Shown here one piece after another: positions 8,276-17,496 of a DNA stretch of 64,000 bases; the first letter of the stretch is position 1; every line of letters begins with the position of its first letter. This stretch comes from Methanolobus sp. Lineage in GTDB: Archaea > Halobacteriota > Methanosarcinia > Methanosarcinales > Methanosarcinaceae. The stretch lies in the NCBI RefSeq assembly GCF_016278385.1, contig NZ_JADQBY010000004.1, forward strand, positions 1 to 64,000. The letters are read 5' to 3'. The translations under genes and the position numbers were made by a program. The notes under the pieces are model-generated. The model ran no database searches, was not told the DNA's origin, and saw only the letters and a program-made list of their open reading frames with translations.

Positions 8276-9604
8276 ATGATAATTTGCAATAAGGAAGACG
8301 TTATCAAAGTCGTTGAAACAAGCAACGTGAAGTTCATACGTTTGCAGTTCACTGATATACAGGGTATGGTAAAGGATGTTGAGATCCCAGTCACACAAAT
8401 CGAAAAAGCCTTAACCGTCGGAATATCCTTCGATGGATCATCCATTGAAGGTTTTGTAAGGATCGATGAATCAGACATGGTGTTAAAACCGGATATAAGA
8501 ACATTTGCAATACTGCCCTGGAACAACGATAAAGGTCTGGTAGCAAGAATGATCTGTGACATTTATATGCCAAACGGAAAACCGTTCGAAGCTGATCCCC
8601 GTTATGTCCTTAAAAAGGTCATGAAAGAAGCTGAAGAGATGGGATATGAGCTCAATGTAGGCCCTGAACTGGAGTTTTTCCTTTTTGAGAAGATAGATGG
8701 AAAGGCAACTGTAATACCTCATGATTATGGAAGGTATTTTGAATTTGCACCTACCGATCTTGCAGAGGATATCAGAAGGGAAATTGTCCTGACCTTAATG
8801 GACCTTGACTTCGATATTGAGGCCTCACATCACGAGGTAGCTTTTGGCCAGCATGAAATCGATTTCAAATACGGGGATGCGCTGACAACGGCAGACAATG
8901 TAATGACGTTCAAGTATGTCACCAGAACCATTGCAAAAATGAATGGCCTACATGCCACCTTTATGCCAAAGCCAATTGCTATTGAAAATGGATCAGGTAT
9001 GCATGTGAACCTTTCACTTTCAAAGGATGGCGAGAATGCATTCTATGATGAGAATGGAGATATGCAGATCAGTGAAACCGCAAGACAATTCATTGCAGGT
9101 GTCCTGAAACACATCAAAGCCATATCATGCATTGCAAACCCACTTGTAAACTCATACAAGAGACTTATCCCCGGGTATGAAGCACCTGTTTACATAACTT
9201 GGTCAGGTGCAAACCGCAGCTCCCTTATACGTATACCTTCCCCCAGGGGCAAAAGCACAAGAACAGAGCTTAGAAGCCCGGACCCCTCATGCAACCCCTA
9301 CCTGACATTCGCAGCAATCCTTGCTGCTGGTTTAGAAGGAGTAAGGAACAAGATGGACCCCGGAAAGATTATGGATTACAATGTCTTTGACCTGACTAAA
9401 CAGGAACGTGCAGAGAGAGGTATTGAAACACTGCCATCAACCATTAGTGAAAGTGCAGATTATCTCGAGAGTGATGAACTCCTTAAAAGCACTCTTGGAG
9501 AACATGTCCACGACAATATACTGAGACTTGCAAGGGCAGAATGGGATGCGTACAGAACACAGGTCCACGACTGGGAGATACAGCGTTACCTGAATACTAT
9601 CTGA
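8276..9604 (+). CDS. glnA: Glutamine synthetase (first copy)
   Basis: A 442-residue type I glutamine synthetase, which makes glutamine from glutamate, ammonia and ATP in the cytoplasm as a dodecamer. The beta-grasp N-terminus (FDGSSIEGF, 57-65), the metal-binding ELEFFLF (about 130-136), NGSGMHVN (about 239-246) and NRSSLIRIP (about 317) are all present. The tail ends in the usual WDAYRTQVHDWEIQRYL. It is divergent from a GOGAT-like gene and 3 bp ahead of an acetyltransferase. Unlike the second copy at 14875-16215, no NrpR-type operator is seen, so it may be controlled differently. Confidence 0.93.
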   Translation: MIICNKEDVIKVVETSNVKFIRLQFTDIQGMVKDVEIPVTQIEKALTVGISFDGSSIEGFVRIDESDMVLKPDIRTFAILPWNNDKGLVARMICDIYMPNGKPFEADPRYVLKKVMKEAEEMGYELNVGPELEFFLFEKIDGKATVIPHDYGRYFEFAPTDLAEDIRREIVLTLMDLDFDIEASHHEVAFGQHEIDFKYGDALTTADNVMTFKYVTRTIAKMNGLHATFMPKPIAIENGSGMHVNLSLSKDGENAFYDENGDMQISETARQFIAGVLKHIKAISCIANPLVNSYKRLIPGYEAPVYITWSGANRSSLIRIPSPRGKSTRTELRSPDPSCNPYLTFAAILAAGLEGVRNKMDPGKIMDYNVFDLTKQERAERGIETLPSTISESADYLESDELLKSTLGEHVHDNILRLARAEWDAYRTQVHDWEIQRYLNTI

Positions 9605-9607
9605 GAT

Positions 9608-10117
9608 ATGGGTCTGATATATTCAATAAGTGAAACAAGAAAAACAGATTATCTACAGGTCAAGAGATTCATTGAACTTGTAGATAATGATTTTCATCCT
9701 CCCCTGAGTGAAAGGGAAGGAGGCATCTCAGAAAGGATAGATGTAGGTCTGGATACATCCAAAGCAAATTTTTTTGTTGCCAGGTTAAAAGAAAGAGATT
9801 CATCCGATCATATTGACGGAATTGTAGGTATGGTGGGTTATACAATGAACTGGAAAAGTGGTGATACCGCTTACATTAATTTTCTTGCCACAAATCCTCT
9901 TTACAGGAACTACGGAATCAGCCGGAATCTTTGCCTGAGACTTGAAGATAAACTGAAAAAACAGGATTTCAAAACAATCTATCTTTGCACATGGTCAAGC
10001 AATCCTGCTGCAATATATTTCTATGAGAAGCTCGGATATTATGCATATTCTGTTGTTCTTGATGACAGAGGAAGAGGAATAAATACGATATACTACAAAA
10101 AGAACATCAGCATATAG
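9608..10117 (+). CDS. GNAT-family N-acetyltransferase
   Basis: A 169-residue acetyltransferase. The acetyl-CoA site motif is seen in NPLYRNYGISRNL (about 97-109, in place of the usual RxxGxG/A), and the C-terminal strand has AAIYFYEKLGYY, typical of GNAT proteins. The start is 3 bp after the glnA stop, so both are on one transcript. The substrate is unknown. Coupling to glnA hints at an amino acid or glutamine synthetase-related target, but that is inference. Confidence 0.75.
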   Translation: MGLIYSISETRKTDYLQVKRFIELVDNDFHPPLSEREGGISERIDVGLDTSKANFFVARLKERDSSDHIDGIVGMVGYTMNWKSGDTAYINFLATNPLYRNYGISRNLCLRLEDKLKKQDFKTIYLCTWSSNPAAIYFYEKLGYYAYSVVLDDRGRGINTIYYKKNISI

Positions 10118-10198
10118 TTATGCAAAACAATAATATACGATTAGATTATCGATAAGAGAGTCTTTTTCTTAAATTTACATTCATTACGGAAAACCTTG

Positions 10199-10307
10199 CA
10201 GGATATACCTTATCCTCATGATTTCACCGTTTTGAGTGAAAAAAGACAGGACACGAGTGCCTATTGCATGGTTAGGAAGAATAGAGGAAGTGGTAGGCAC
10301 CGTGTCC
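10199..10307. other. Hairpin cluster between the convergent glnA-acetyltransferase and GOGAT operons
   Basis: Three stem-loops lie in the 217-bp gap. AGGATA/TATCCT (about 10200-10216), TTCAC/GTGAA (about 10222-10239), and a strong one in which 10249-10263 pairs with 10294-10307 (14 bp with one bulge, 30-nt loop). The strong stem can end or protect transcripts from either side. It could also be a small RNA, but no promoter is evident. The long plus-strand frame across it looks non-coding. Confidence 0.4.
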
Positions 10308-10334
10308 ATAAACGTGATATGTTTTGTTTTTGGG

Positions 10335-11357
10335 TTACTCCTCTGGCATTCGTTCAAGCTTTTTTGAAGATAGCTTTTCAACCAATTCCAGATTCACATC
10401 ATTTTCAAGTGACAGTTTTCCATTTCTTACCGCATTGTCAACAAACTGTTTGCCAACAGGGTTGCGTATTATCAGGGTAGTGTAACCCTGGGCACTGCCG
10501 ATGGAACCTGCCGATATGTCTGCATCCAGCGCAGTGAGATCTGTACAGATATGACATCCCGGACGAACACAGTCTTCAACATCTTTTAGTGAGATAATCG
10601 TCATGTTTCCGTCTTTCAGGGTGATCTCAAGCTTACCCTTTACATCAAAGTGTATGATGTCAAGAGGATCTATCTGGCGCTCTGCAATGAGTTTGTCCTG
10701 TACAAGTTTTTCGTAATCGAAGGTTTCCGTACAGAAAAGCCCCACTGCAAGACGTATGTATTTCCTGAATGGACGCAAAAGGTCCATTTCGCTCTTTCGC
10801 ATCTTACTTACAGCCTGCATGACACAAGGAACACCTACTACTGCTATGTTGGTGTACTTTTTAGTAATTACAGCTTCTTTCAATGAAGCTACAAGAGGAA
10901 CCCACCAGTTGTAACGGCTTCCTGCATGGTGGACAAGCACTTCTGAGGATGTAATTACAGATGATGAAGGGCGCAGTGTCCAGGGATCTTCCACAACAGT
11001 AACTATTGCATCTATCATTCCCTGTTCAAGAGCATTCGTAAGTATTGCTGTCACAGCTCCACCACTTTGCTTTCTTGGAACATCTGTCTCTGCCTTTGCG
11101 GACACGATGTCCATGTATTCACCAAGAACCTCAGATGATGGTTTGCCAATTCTTGGGCACACTTCATAGCATGCACCACAGGGAACACCGTCATTGACAT
11201 CCTTACAGTAGCCACTGTTGAGAGGATGCGTGGAATCCCTGCCGATTTCAAAGTAAATGGCATCTGCCGGGCATACAGCCACACATGCGCCACATGATGC
11301 GCATTTTCCTGTGTCCCAGATTTCTGCCTTCAGATCTAGATAATTTTTACCTGCCAT
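10335..11357 (-). CDS. FrhB-like iron-sulfur/F420 subunit linked to glutamate synthase
   Basis: A 340-residue protein of the coenzyme F420 hydrogenase/dehydrogenase beta-subunit family. Two 4Fe-4S sites come first: C19-C22-C25-C29 and C51-C60-C63-C67. The FrhB N- and C-terminal domains follow (about 80-320), which in relatives bind FAD and F420. I start at 11357 because GGGAGTGATT precedes this ATG and it begins right after the previous gene's stop. It closes the split GOGAT operon, so it probably supplies electrons from F420H2 or ferredoxin to the FMN domain; the donor is inference. Confidence 0.75.
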   Translation of the reverse strand: MAGKNYLDLKAEIWDTGKCASCGACVAVCPADAIYFEIGRDSTHPLNSGYCKDVNDGVPCGACYEVCPRIGKPSSEVLGEYMDIVSAKAETDVPRKQSGGAVTAILTNALEQGMIDAIVTVVEDPWTLRPSSSVITSSEVLVHHAGSRYNWWVPLVASLKEAVITKKYTNIAVVGVPCVMQAVSKMRKSEMDLLRPFRKYIRLAVGLFCTETFDYEKLVQDKLIAERQIDPLDIIHFDVKGKLEITLKDGNMTIISLKDVEDCVRPGCHICTDLTALDADISAGSIGSAQGYTTLIIRNPVGKQFVDNAVRNGKLSLENDVNLELVEKLSSKKLERMPEE

Positions 11358-11362
11358 TAGAA

Positions 11363-12103
11363 TCACTCCCATGTGTATTTACCTGCAAATGGCCTGCTGC
11401 TTGCAGGAATTATTTTTGAATAGTTCGTATCCAGGAATTGAGACGAATCTATGCCAAACCTTTCACAGAAATCTTTTATCACAGGAGTAAGCCTCTCCAG
11501 GTCATCTTCATTGAACTTAACTTTCTTGGCTCCGACACCAAGCAGTTTTTCGTTGACATCGCCCCTTATGATGATCTCTCCGCCATGTATTCCACTACCG
11601 ATACCACGGTCCTGTATCGTTGGTTCCTGTCCAATGCCAAATACAAGTATGAGACCGCCGGCCATGTATTCTCCAAGGAAGGCATGGCTTGTACCGCCTA
11701 CGACAAGGATAGGGCGCTTGCCATCATACTCCTTCATGTGGATACCGCCGCGGTAACCGATGTTGCCTTCTACAAAGACCTTCCCACCGCGCATACTGTG
11801 TGCTACTGCATCTCCGGCACTTCCGTGAATTATCAATGATCCGTAATCCATCGTGTTTCCAGGAGCATGCTCTGCATTACCGAAAATCTCACATTCGGGA
11901 CCGCTCATGAACATACCAAGGTCTCCGCCGGGAACACCGTTAATGGTGATCTTTGCATCGCCCCTTACACCATTGCCGATGAAACGCTGTCCCAGAACAT
12001 TATTGAGCACTATTTCCTTTACACCAGAAGCTACTGCTTCACGGATCAGTTTGTTCAGAGGAGTGTAGTGCATACCTTTGGCATCAATTACTAAAGGTTC
12101 CAC
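11363..12103 (-). CDS. Glutamate synthase GXGXG (C-terminal) domain subunit
   Basis: A 246-residue right-handed beta-helix protein equal to the last domain of bacterial GltB. The repeated GXXGXXXGG turns (for example GGKVFVEGNIGYRGG around residues 107-121 and GGEIIIRGDVNEKLLG) are the family mark. In archaea the large GOGAT chain is split into separate genes, and this is the third. It structurally supports ammonia channelling between glutaminase and FMN domains. It lies 5 bp after the FMN-domain gene and directly before the FrhB-like gene. Confidence 0.85.
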   Translation of the reverse strand: MEPLVIDAKGMHYTPLNKLIREAVASGVKEIVLNNVLGQRFIGNGVRGDAKITINGVPGGDLGMFMSGPECEIFGNAEHAPGNTMDYGSLIIHGSAGDAVAHSMRGGKVFVEGNIGYRGGIHMKEYDGKRPILVVGGTSHAFLGEYMAGGLILVFGIGQEPTIQDRGIGSGIHGGEIIIRGDVNEKLLGVGAKKVKFNEDDLERLTPVIKDFCERFGIDSSQFLDTNYSKIIPASSRPFAGKYTWE

Positions 12104-12108
12104 TTCAA

Positions 12109-13617
12109 TCAGGCCCCCACAGATTCTATTTTGAGTACGTCAAGCAGACCTTGGTCAAGCATGTAACCACGCAGACGTTCACGGTTTCCGCGAAGACTCT
12201 CAATACTGTTGAGACCTGCTGCACCCATGAGTTCACTTATTTCAAGTGTCCAGGCATTGATAAGGTTTGCAACATTTTCTGAACCTACCTCAGGGTCTAT
12301 ACGGTCAACCAATTCCTGTTTCTGAGTTGCGATACCCCATGGACAGAGTCCACGATAGCAGTTTCCACATACACGGCATCCTAATGCTATGAGTGAGGCT
12401 GTTCCAATATAAACTGCATCAGCACCGAGTGCTATAGACTTTGTAATATCAGCACTGTTGCGGATACCACCACTTGCGATCAATGAAACTTTATTCCTTA
12501 TTCCCTGCTCATTCAGTTTCTCATCCACTGCAGCAATAGCAGCTTCAATAGGAATACCGACATTGTCCCTGAACACCTTTGGTGCTGCACCAGTACCGCC
12601 TTTGAAACCATCAATTACAACAGCATCAGCATCTGATCTTGCGATTCCTGCTGCAATTGCTGCCACGTTATGTACTGCAGCTATCTTTACGAAGACCGGC
12701 TTTTTCCACTCAGTGGCCTCTTTCAGACTGCGCACAAGCTGGGCAAGGTCTTCTATACTGTAAATATCATGATGAGGAGCTGGACTGATTGCGTCTGAAC
12801 CCAGTGGTATCATACGAGTACAGGAAACATCAGCACATACTTTCTCTCCAGGGAGGTGACCACCAATACCGGGCTTTGCACCCTGACCCACCTTAATCTC
12901 AATGGCTGCACCGCGTTCCAGATAGTCGATGTCAACACCGAAACGTCCTGATGCGATCTGGACTATGGTATGGTCCTGATAAGGATAGATGGACTCGTGC
13001 ATTCCTCCCTCACCAGTACCCATGAAAGTTCCGGTCTTTGCCACTGCCTTTGCAAGACTTAGCTGTGCATTCAGGCTGATGGCACCGTAACTCATGTGAC
13101 CGATCATTATAGGAGTGTCAAGTTTAAGGTTTGGAGCAAGTTTTGTTTTGAGATCAATGTCACCATTGTTCTTTGTAAATTCAAGTTTTGCAGGCTTCTT
13201 ACCAAGGTATGTCCTCAGCTCCATTGGCTCCCTGAGAGGGTCGATACTTGGATTGGTGACTTGGCATGCATCCAGCACCAGCCTGTCAAATATAATAGGA
13301 TAATCGCGCGCATTGCCCATTCCGGAAAGGATTATCTTTCCAGTGCGTGCCTGGTTGATCACGTCTTCACGTGCCTCTGCTGTCCATAGAGGATGACTGC
13401 GGTAGTCCACAGGCTTTTCCTGGAGATTGATAGCATCTCTCGGACACATGGAAATACATCGGTGGCATGCCGTACATTTGCGTGAATCGATGAGTATCTT
13501 ATCATTCTCGATCCTGTATACACCATATGAACAGTTATCGACACAACGCATGCATTTCATGCACTGGTCACGGTCAATACTTATCTTGTACTTTAGGGGA
13601 ACACTTCCAAGGCTCAT
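12109..13617 (-). CDS. Glutamate synthase FMN/iron-sulfur domain subunit (archaeal type)
   Basis: A 502-residue synthase subunit. It begins with two 4Fe-4S ferredoxin sites (C19-C22-C25-C29 and C48-C51-C54-C58), then the FMN (beta/alpha)8 barrel (about 90-480) with VGQGAKPGIGGHLPG and VIDGFKGGTGAAP motifs. Near the end a CRVCGNCYRGLCPWG site holds the 3Fe-4S-type cluster. It makes glutamate from 2-oxoglutarate and channelled ammonia. Its start overlaps the stop of the glutaminase gene by 4 bp (ATGA), so translation is coupled. A paralogue lies at 6223-7815. Confidence 0.88.
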   Translation of the reverse strand: MSLGSVPLKYKISIDRDQCMKCMRCVDNCSYGVYRIENDKILIDSRKCTACHRCISMCPRDAINLQEKPVDYRSHPLWTAEAREDVINQARTGKIILSGMGNARDYPIIFDRLVLDACQVTNPSIDPLREPMELRTYLGKKPAKLEFTKNNGDIDLKTKLAPNLKLDTPIMIGHMSYGAISLNAQLSLAKAVAKTGTFMGTGEGGMHESIYPYQDHTIVQIASGRFGVDIDYLERGAAIEIKVGQGAKPGIGGHLPGEKVCADVSCTRMIPLGSDAISPAPHHDIYSIEDLAQLVRSLKEATEWKKPVFVKIAAVHNVAAIAAGIARSDADAVVIDGFKGGTGAAPKVFRDNVGIPIEAAIAAVDEKLNEQGIRNKVSLIASGGIRNSADITKSIALGADAVYIGTASLIALGCRVCGNCYRGLCPWGIATQKQELVDRIDPEVGSENVANLINAWTLEISELMGAAGLNSIESLRGNRERLRGYMLDQGLLDVLKIESVGA

Positions 13618-14666
13618 ATTGTAACCCTCCCGATAACTGGTTCGCCCGCCCTGGGCATGTATATTGTCTTTACTTCAGGATCCATTGTGCGTATGGCAGC
13701 CTCTTCACTTGAGATGTATAGACGGGAACCGTTCTCTCCTACAATAAGTGGACGTAGTTTTATCCTGTCAGTGAAACCTACGATCCCATCCTTTGTAGCA
13801 ACAACTATTGCAAAGGGACCGTTCATCAATGCAGGTCCGTATGTAAGACGCAATGTACGAAGGAACTCTTCCTGCTTTTCTGGCATTTCATCGATCTCAT
13901 CCCAGAAAGGGGGTGCAAGTGCCGTAACAACGGTCTCAGATGGAAGTCCATGTTTTCTTCCTAGAAGGTCGAAAAGGTAGGCTACAACTTCCGTATCGGT
14001 GAACATTGTACAATCGTATCCATTGCTTTCCACATAACGACGGTTAGTACCGTAAGAAGTTATCTCACCATTGTGAACAACTGACCAGTCAAGCAAGTTG
14101 AAGGGGTGAGCTCCTCCCCACCATCCGGATGTATTGGTAGGATAACGGTTGTGTGCAAGCCAGATGTAACCTTTGTAATCCTCTATGCGGTAAAAGTTAG
14201 CTACATCCTCTGGCCATCCTGATGCTTTGAAAACTCCGAGGTTTTTTCCAGAGGAAAAGATCAAAGCACCTTCAACGGTTGAATTGATACTCATCACAAG
14301 ACGTTTGACATTATCATCGTCAGGATTTGTAGTACCCACCATCAGATCAGTATAAGGTTTGAAGAAATATCTCCAGGGTATGTGTTCCTTTTTGAGACCC
14401 GGTTGTTCATATGTAGGGATTTCTTCCTGATGGACGACTCTGCCCCATGTTTGCAGTATCTTATCCACCATAGTTTTTGGTTCTAGCAAATTATCAAAAA
14501 ATACATGGATGGCGTAGCAATCTGCGTAGTCAGGGTATATACCATAAGCTACGTATCCTGCGCCTTCTCCACTTCCTCTTTCATCCATCAGACTCAGGGC
14601 TTCCTTTATGCTGGAGCCGTCCATTCTGGACATAGTCCGATCGATTACGCCTATAATTCCACACAT
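13614..14666 (-). CDS. Glutamate synthase glutaminase (class II amidotransferase) subunit
   Basis: A 350-residue class II glutamine amidotransferase. I start at 14666 because this Met is directly followed by Cys (MCGIIGV), the N-terminal nucleophile after Met removal, and AGTGATC precedes it. The open frame could start 9 nt earlier. Other marks are the LAHNRYPTNTSG and VHNGEI motifs. It releases ammonia from glutamine for the FMN subunit. First gene of the four-gene split GOGAT operon. Confidence 0.88.
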   Translation of the reverse strand: MCGIIGVIDRTMSRMDGSSIKEALSLMDERGSGEGAGYVAYGIYPDYADCYAIHVFFDNLLEPKTMVDKILQTWGRVVHQEEIPTYEQPGLKKEHIPWRYFFKPYTDLMVGTTNPDDDNVKRLVMSINSTVEGALIFSSGKNLGVFKASGWPEDVANFYRIEDYKGYIWLAHNRYPTNTSGWWGGAHPFNLLDWSVVHNGEITSYGTNRRYVESNGYDCTMFTDTEVVAYLFDLLGRKHGLPSETVVTALAPPFWDEIDEMPEKQEEFLRTLRLTYGPALMNGPFAIVVATKDGIVGFTDRIKLRPLIVGENGSRLYISSEEAAIRTMDPEVKTIYMPRAGEPVIGRVTI

Positions 14667-14859
14667 GTTGATCACTATGAGTATTTAATCTAAGGGCTAT
14701 TAAAGAGCATTCACCTGATATGAATTTAACCATGCAAAAATCCATAAAGGGAAAGCTCGGGGTTGTGTGAACAACTTCTATTCACGTTTTAGCAACAACA
14801 AGAAACGCTGCTGACTTAAGATCAATTATAAATTATGATTTTGAAATATAAAGTGAAAG

Positions 14860-14877
14860 TAAGGGGAATTCCCCTTA
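14860..14877 (-). terminator. Perfect palindrome at the end of the second glnA
   Basis: TAAGGGGAATTCCCCTTA is an 18-bp perfect palindrome that contains the glnA stop codon. The minus strand continues T-rich (ACTTTCACTTTATATTTC), so it probably ends or protects the glnA transcript. Confidence 0.5.
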
Positions 14878-16215
14878 CAGTATGCTAAGGTATGTGTCCA
14901 GTTCCCACTGGTGGACCTGTGCCTTGTAGTCATCCCACTGGGCATTCTTTGCTTCGAGATAGTTTTCGAATACGTGGTCACCAAGAACTTCCTTTACAAA
15001 TGAACTTCCAGCCATAAGATCAATAGCTTCCTTCAGGTCGCCTGGCAGAGATGCAATACCTTGTGCTGCCCTGTCCTCTTCAGTAAGCTTGAATATGTTG
15101 ACATTTGTTGGTGCTGGTGCTTCCATTTTCTTCTCGATACCGTCAAGACCTGCACTGAGCATTGCTGCAAAGGCGAGGTATGGGTTACATGCTGGGTCAG
15201 GACATCTGAGTTCTACCCTTGTACCGAGGCCTCTTGATGCAGGAATCCTGATAAGGGAACTGCGGTTTGATGCAGACCATGTACAGTAGATAGGAGCTTC
15301 ATATCCAGGTACGAGCCTCTTGTATGAGTTTACAGTTGAGTTGGTAATTGCAGCAAACTCACGGACGTGTGTGAGGAGACCTGCGATGTACTGCTTTGCA
15401 ATTGTTGAAAGCTGGTCAGGAGTATCTGGGTCGTAGAATGCGTTCTTTCCGTCCATCATAAGGGACTGGTTGGAGTGCATACCTGAACCGTTTACACCGA
15501 AGAGTGGTTTTGGCATGAAGCTTGCGTAGTATCCCATGTGATATGCAATGGATTTTACAACATACTTGAAGGTTACAATGTTGTCACATGTGTTAAGGAC
15601 ATCACCGAATCTGAAGTTGATCTCGTGCTGTGATGGAGCTACTTCGTGGTGTGATGCTTCAATTTTAAAGCCCATATCTTCAAGAGCGAAGTCAATAGCC
15701 CTTCTTACATCCTGTGCCTTGTCAAGAGGTGCGAAATCGAAATATCCACCATTGTCAGTAAGGTTTGTTGTTGGATGACCTTTCTCATCAAGTTCGAAGA
15801 GGAAGAACTCAAGTTCAGGACCGGTGTTCATTGAGTATCCAAGCTCTGCTGCTTTTGCAACAGCCTGCTTCAGAACATATCTTGGGTCGCCCTCGAAAGG
15901 CTTTCCGTTTGGTCTGTATACATCACCAATGATACGAGCAACTGCGCCTTCCTTTGGCCTCCAGGGGAGGAGTCTGAAGGTGGTTGGATCTGGCATGAGG
16001 ATCATATCAGACTCTTCGATCCTTGTGAATCCTTCAATTGAGGAACCATCGAACATTACACCGTTCTCAAATGCACCTTCGAGATCTTCTGCAGGGATTG
16101 CCCAGCTTTTGATCATACCCATGGTATCGGTGAATTGGGTTCTTATGAATTTGACATCGTTCTCGGTTACAGCCTGTAACACGTCTTCCTTAGTTACTGG
16201 ATTTGCTTTTACCAT
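14875..16215 (-). CDS. glnA: Glutamine synthetase (second copy, nitrogen-regulated)
   Basis: A 446-residue type I glutamine synthetase with the full motif set: FDGSSIEGF, ELEFFLFEL, NGSGMHSN and NRSSLIRIP. It is clearly homologous to the 8276-9604 copy, including a matching C-terminus (QVHQWELDTYL). GAGGAGTATTC precedes the ATG. A TATA box and an NrpR-like operator lie upstream, so it is the copy expected to rise when nitrogen is short. It follows the split GOGAT operon's promoter region but is transcribed separately in the same direction. Confidence 0.94.
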   Translation of the reverse strand: MVKANPVTKEDVLQAVTENDVKFIRTQFTDTMGMIKSWAIPAEDLEGAFENGVMFDGSSIEGFTRIEESDMILMPDPTTFRLLPWRPKEGAVARIIGDVYRPNGKPFEGDPRYVLKQAVAKAAELGYSMNTGPELEFFLFELDEKGHPTTNLTDNGGYFDFAPLDKAQDVRRAIDFALEDMGFKIEASHHEVAPSQHEINFRFGDVLNTCDNIVTFKYVVKSIAYHMGYYASFMPKPLFGVNGSGMHSNQSLMMDGKNAFYDPDTPDQLSTIAKQYIAGLLTHVREFAAITNSTVNSYKRLVPGYEAPIYCTWSASNRSSLIRIPASRGLGTRVELRCPDPACNPYLAFAAMLSAGLDGIEKKMEAPAPTNVNIFKLTEEDRAAQGIASLPGDLKEAIDLMAGSSFVKEVLGDHVFENYLEAKNAQWDDYKAQVHQWELDTYLSIL

Positions 16216-16247
16216 TTTGAATACTCCTCTATTCGCTTAGGGGTGTA

Positions 16248-16261
16248 AGTAACCTGTTACC
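16248..16261 (-). promoter_or_regulatory. Probable NrpR operator of the second glnA
   Basis: On the plus strand the sequence is AGTA-ACCTGT-TACC; on the coding strand GGTA-ACAGGT-TACT. It differs by one base from the methanogen nitrogen operator GGTA-N6-TACC. It lies just behind the TATA box, over the expected start site, where NrpR represses glnA and nif genes in methanogens. An imperfect second symmetry (GGTG..AACC) abuts it. Confidence 0.6.
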
Positions 16262-16270
16262 TACTCATTA

Positions 16271-16280
16271 CTATATATAA
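16271..16280 (-). promoter_or_regulatory. TATA box of the second glnA
   Basis: TTATATATAG on the minus strand, about 60 bp before the ATG and 21 bp (centre to centre) before the NrpR-like site. The remaining 16281-16632 DNA is AT-rich; I see no gene in it. Confidence 0.6.
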
Positions 16281-16632
16281 GTTTGCACACATAGAAGAAT
16301 AAAACGGATTACTTGCTAAATAAAAACAAGCCCTGAAAATAATTAAAACTTGCCTCTAAAATGATACAAAATAACAATATTCATATTCTATCTCTACAAC
16401 TATCCTAGATAGTTAAGTAAATCGGAATTATTATTGATTTGACATTAATAGATTTGAAGTTACAGTTATTTTTTGAGATGTTTTCTAATTGACTCCAAAA
16501 TCCTTAAATTCGCTACACAAAACACATATCTTAAAAGAAATAATCAACATTTAATTCAAAATCTTGTCACTTGTAGAAAAAAAATAAATAAAGAGTCTGG
16601 ATGAGAATTAATCACTGTTTTGGAGAACAAAT

Positions 16633-17154
16633 ATGGATAAGTCAAATAACATAACATTAAAATATCTCTTTGTTTTGTTTATTGGAACATTCGCATTCTT
16701 TTTTATTGGAGGTGCCATAGGAGGAAAACATCAACTAGTAATGCCTATTCTCTCTGCATTGTTGATTTTTATGTTGATTTTTATGCTGATTTATGGCATA
16801 GGATTAGTCATATTTAGGAATTTTTCAACTGGCTTTATTCTCAAAACGTTTGCAATATCGTTTGGTGTGCTATTCTTGATTTATACTGGTTCCATTGGAT
16901 GGGATGCTTACAGTCCTTCTAATGTAAGGTCAATCTATGCATATGAACTGGAAAGTGCGCCCGATGAATTTGTTGTTGTAACGCAGGAGGAGCTGAATGA
17001 ATATCCCGGCCTAAAACGAGCGATCGAAACCAAAAATCATGTGGAAGTGAGTGCGAAAGAATTTAGGAGAACGCTGGGTTTTCTTGGACAAAACGGAATT
17101 TATAATATCAAAATAGGAGATGAATATTATCAGATCGTTTTCTCATCAACCTGA
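16633..17154 (+). CDS. Membrane protein of unknown function (173 aa)
   Basis: Three hydrophobic segments (about 10-30, 36-58 and 67-90) are followed by a soluble C-terminal domain of about 75 residues that should face one side of the membrane. The membrane part repeats LIFMLIFML in a short run. I do not recognise the family. It stands alone between glnA and hdrC, with a TATA-poor upstream region, and base composition is AT-rich like the flanks. Confidence 0.6.
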   Translation: MDKSNNITLKYLFVLFIGTFAFFFIGGAIGGKHQLVMPILSALLIFMLIFMLIYGIGLVIFRNFSTGFILKTFAISFGVLFLIYTGSIGWDAYSPSNVRSIYAYELESAPDEFVVVTQEELNEYPGLKRAIETKNHVEVSAKEFRRTLGFLGQNGIYNIKIGDEYYQIVFSST

Positions 17155-17496
17155 AAAATCGTTATTCAGCAAGTAATAACTATGAAGTGGAAACAAATTA
17201 TGGGCATTATTATGGAATTAACAAACGAAGAAATAAATCTTGATCGTTATTGTCGGAAACTATATCAGATTTGCAAAAAAGTATACAAAATAACAAAAAC
17301 AGGATTTTGAAAAATAAATCAACATTTTCAGATATGGTATAAAACCAGTTTCATATCAAAACTCCATTCGTTGCAAAAAGTTAAAACAAAGAAAAAAGAA
17401 TGTCTATATCTAAGGTTGCCGCAACCTTGTAGGGATACTTACGGATGGTTTATTATTCTTACAAAAATATTGATTTTAAGATAAGTGAGATTGGAC
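17155..17496. other. AT-rich gap before hdrC
   Basis: No gene is seen. Near the end lies a tight hairpin, AAGGTTG-CCG-CAACCTT (17412-17428, 7-bp stem), about 70 nt before hdrC. It could be in the hdrC leader or be a terminator from upstream. Confidence 0.4.

Noticed and set aside
10196..10480. 94-codon plus-strand frame over the hairpin cluster
   Set aside because: It overlaps the FrhB-like gene in antisense and crosses strong hairpins; no ribosome site.
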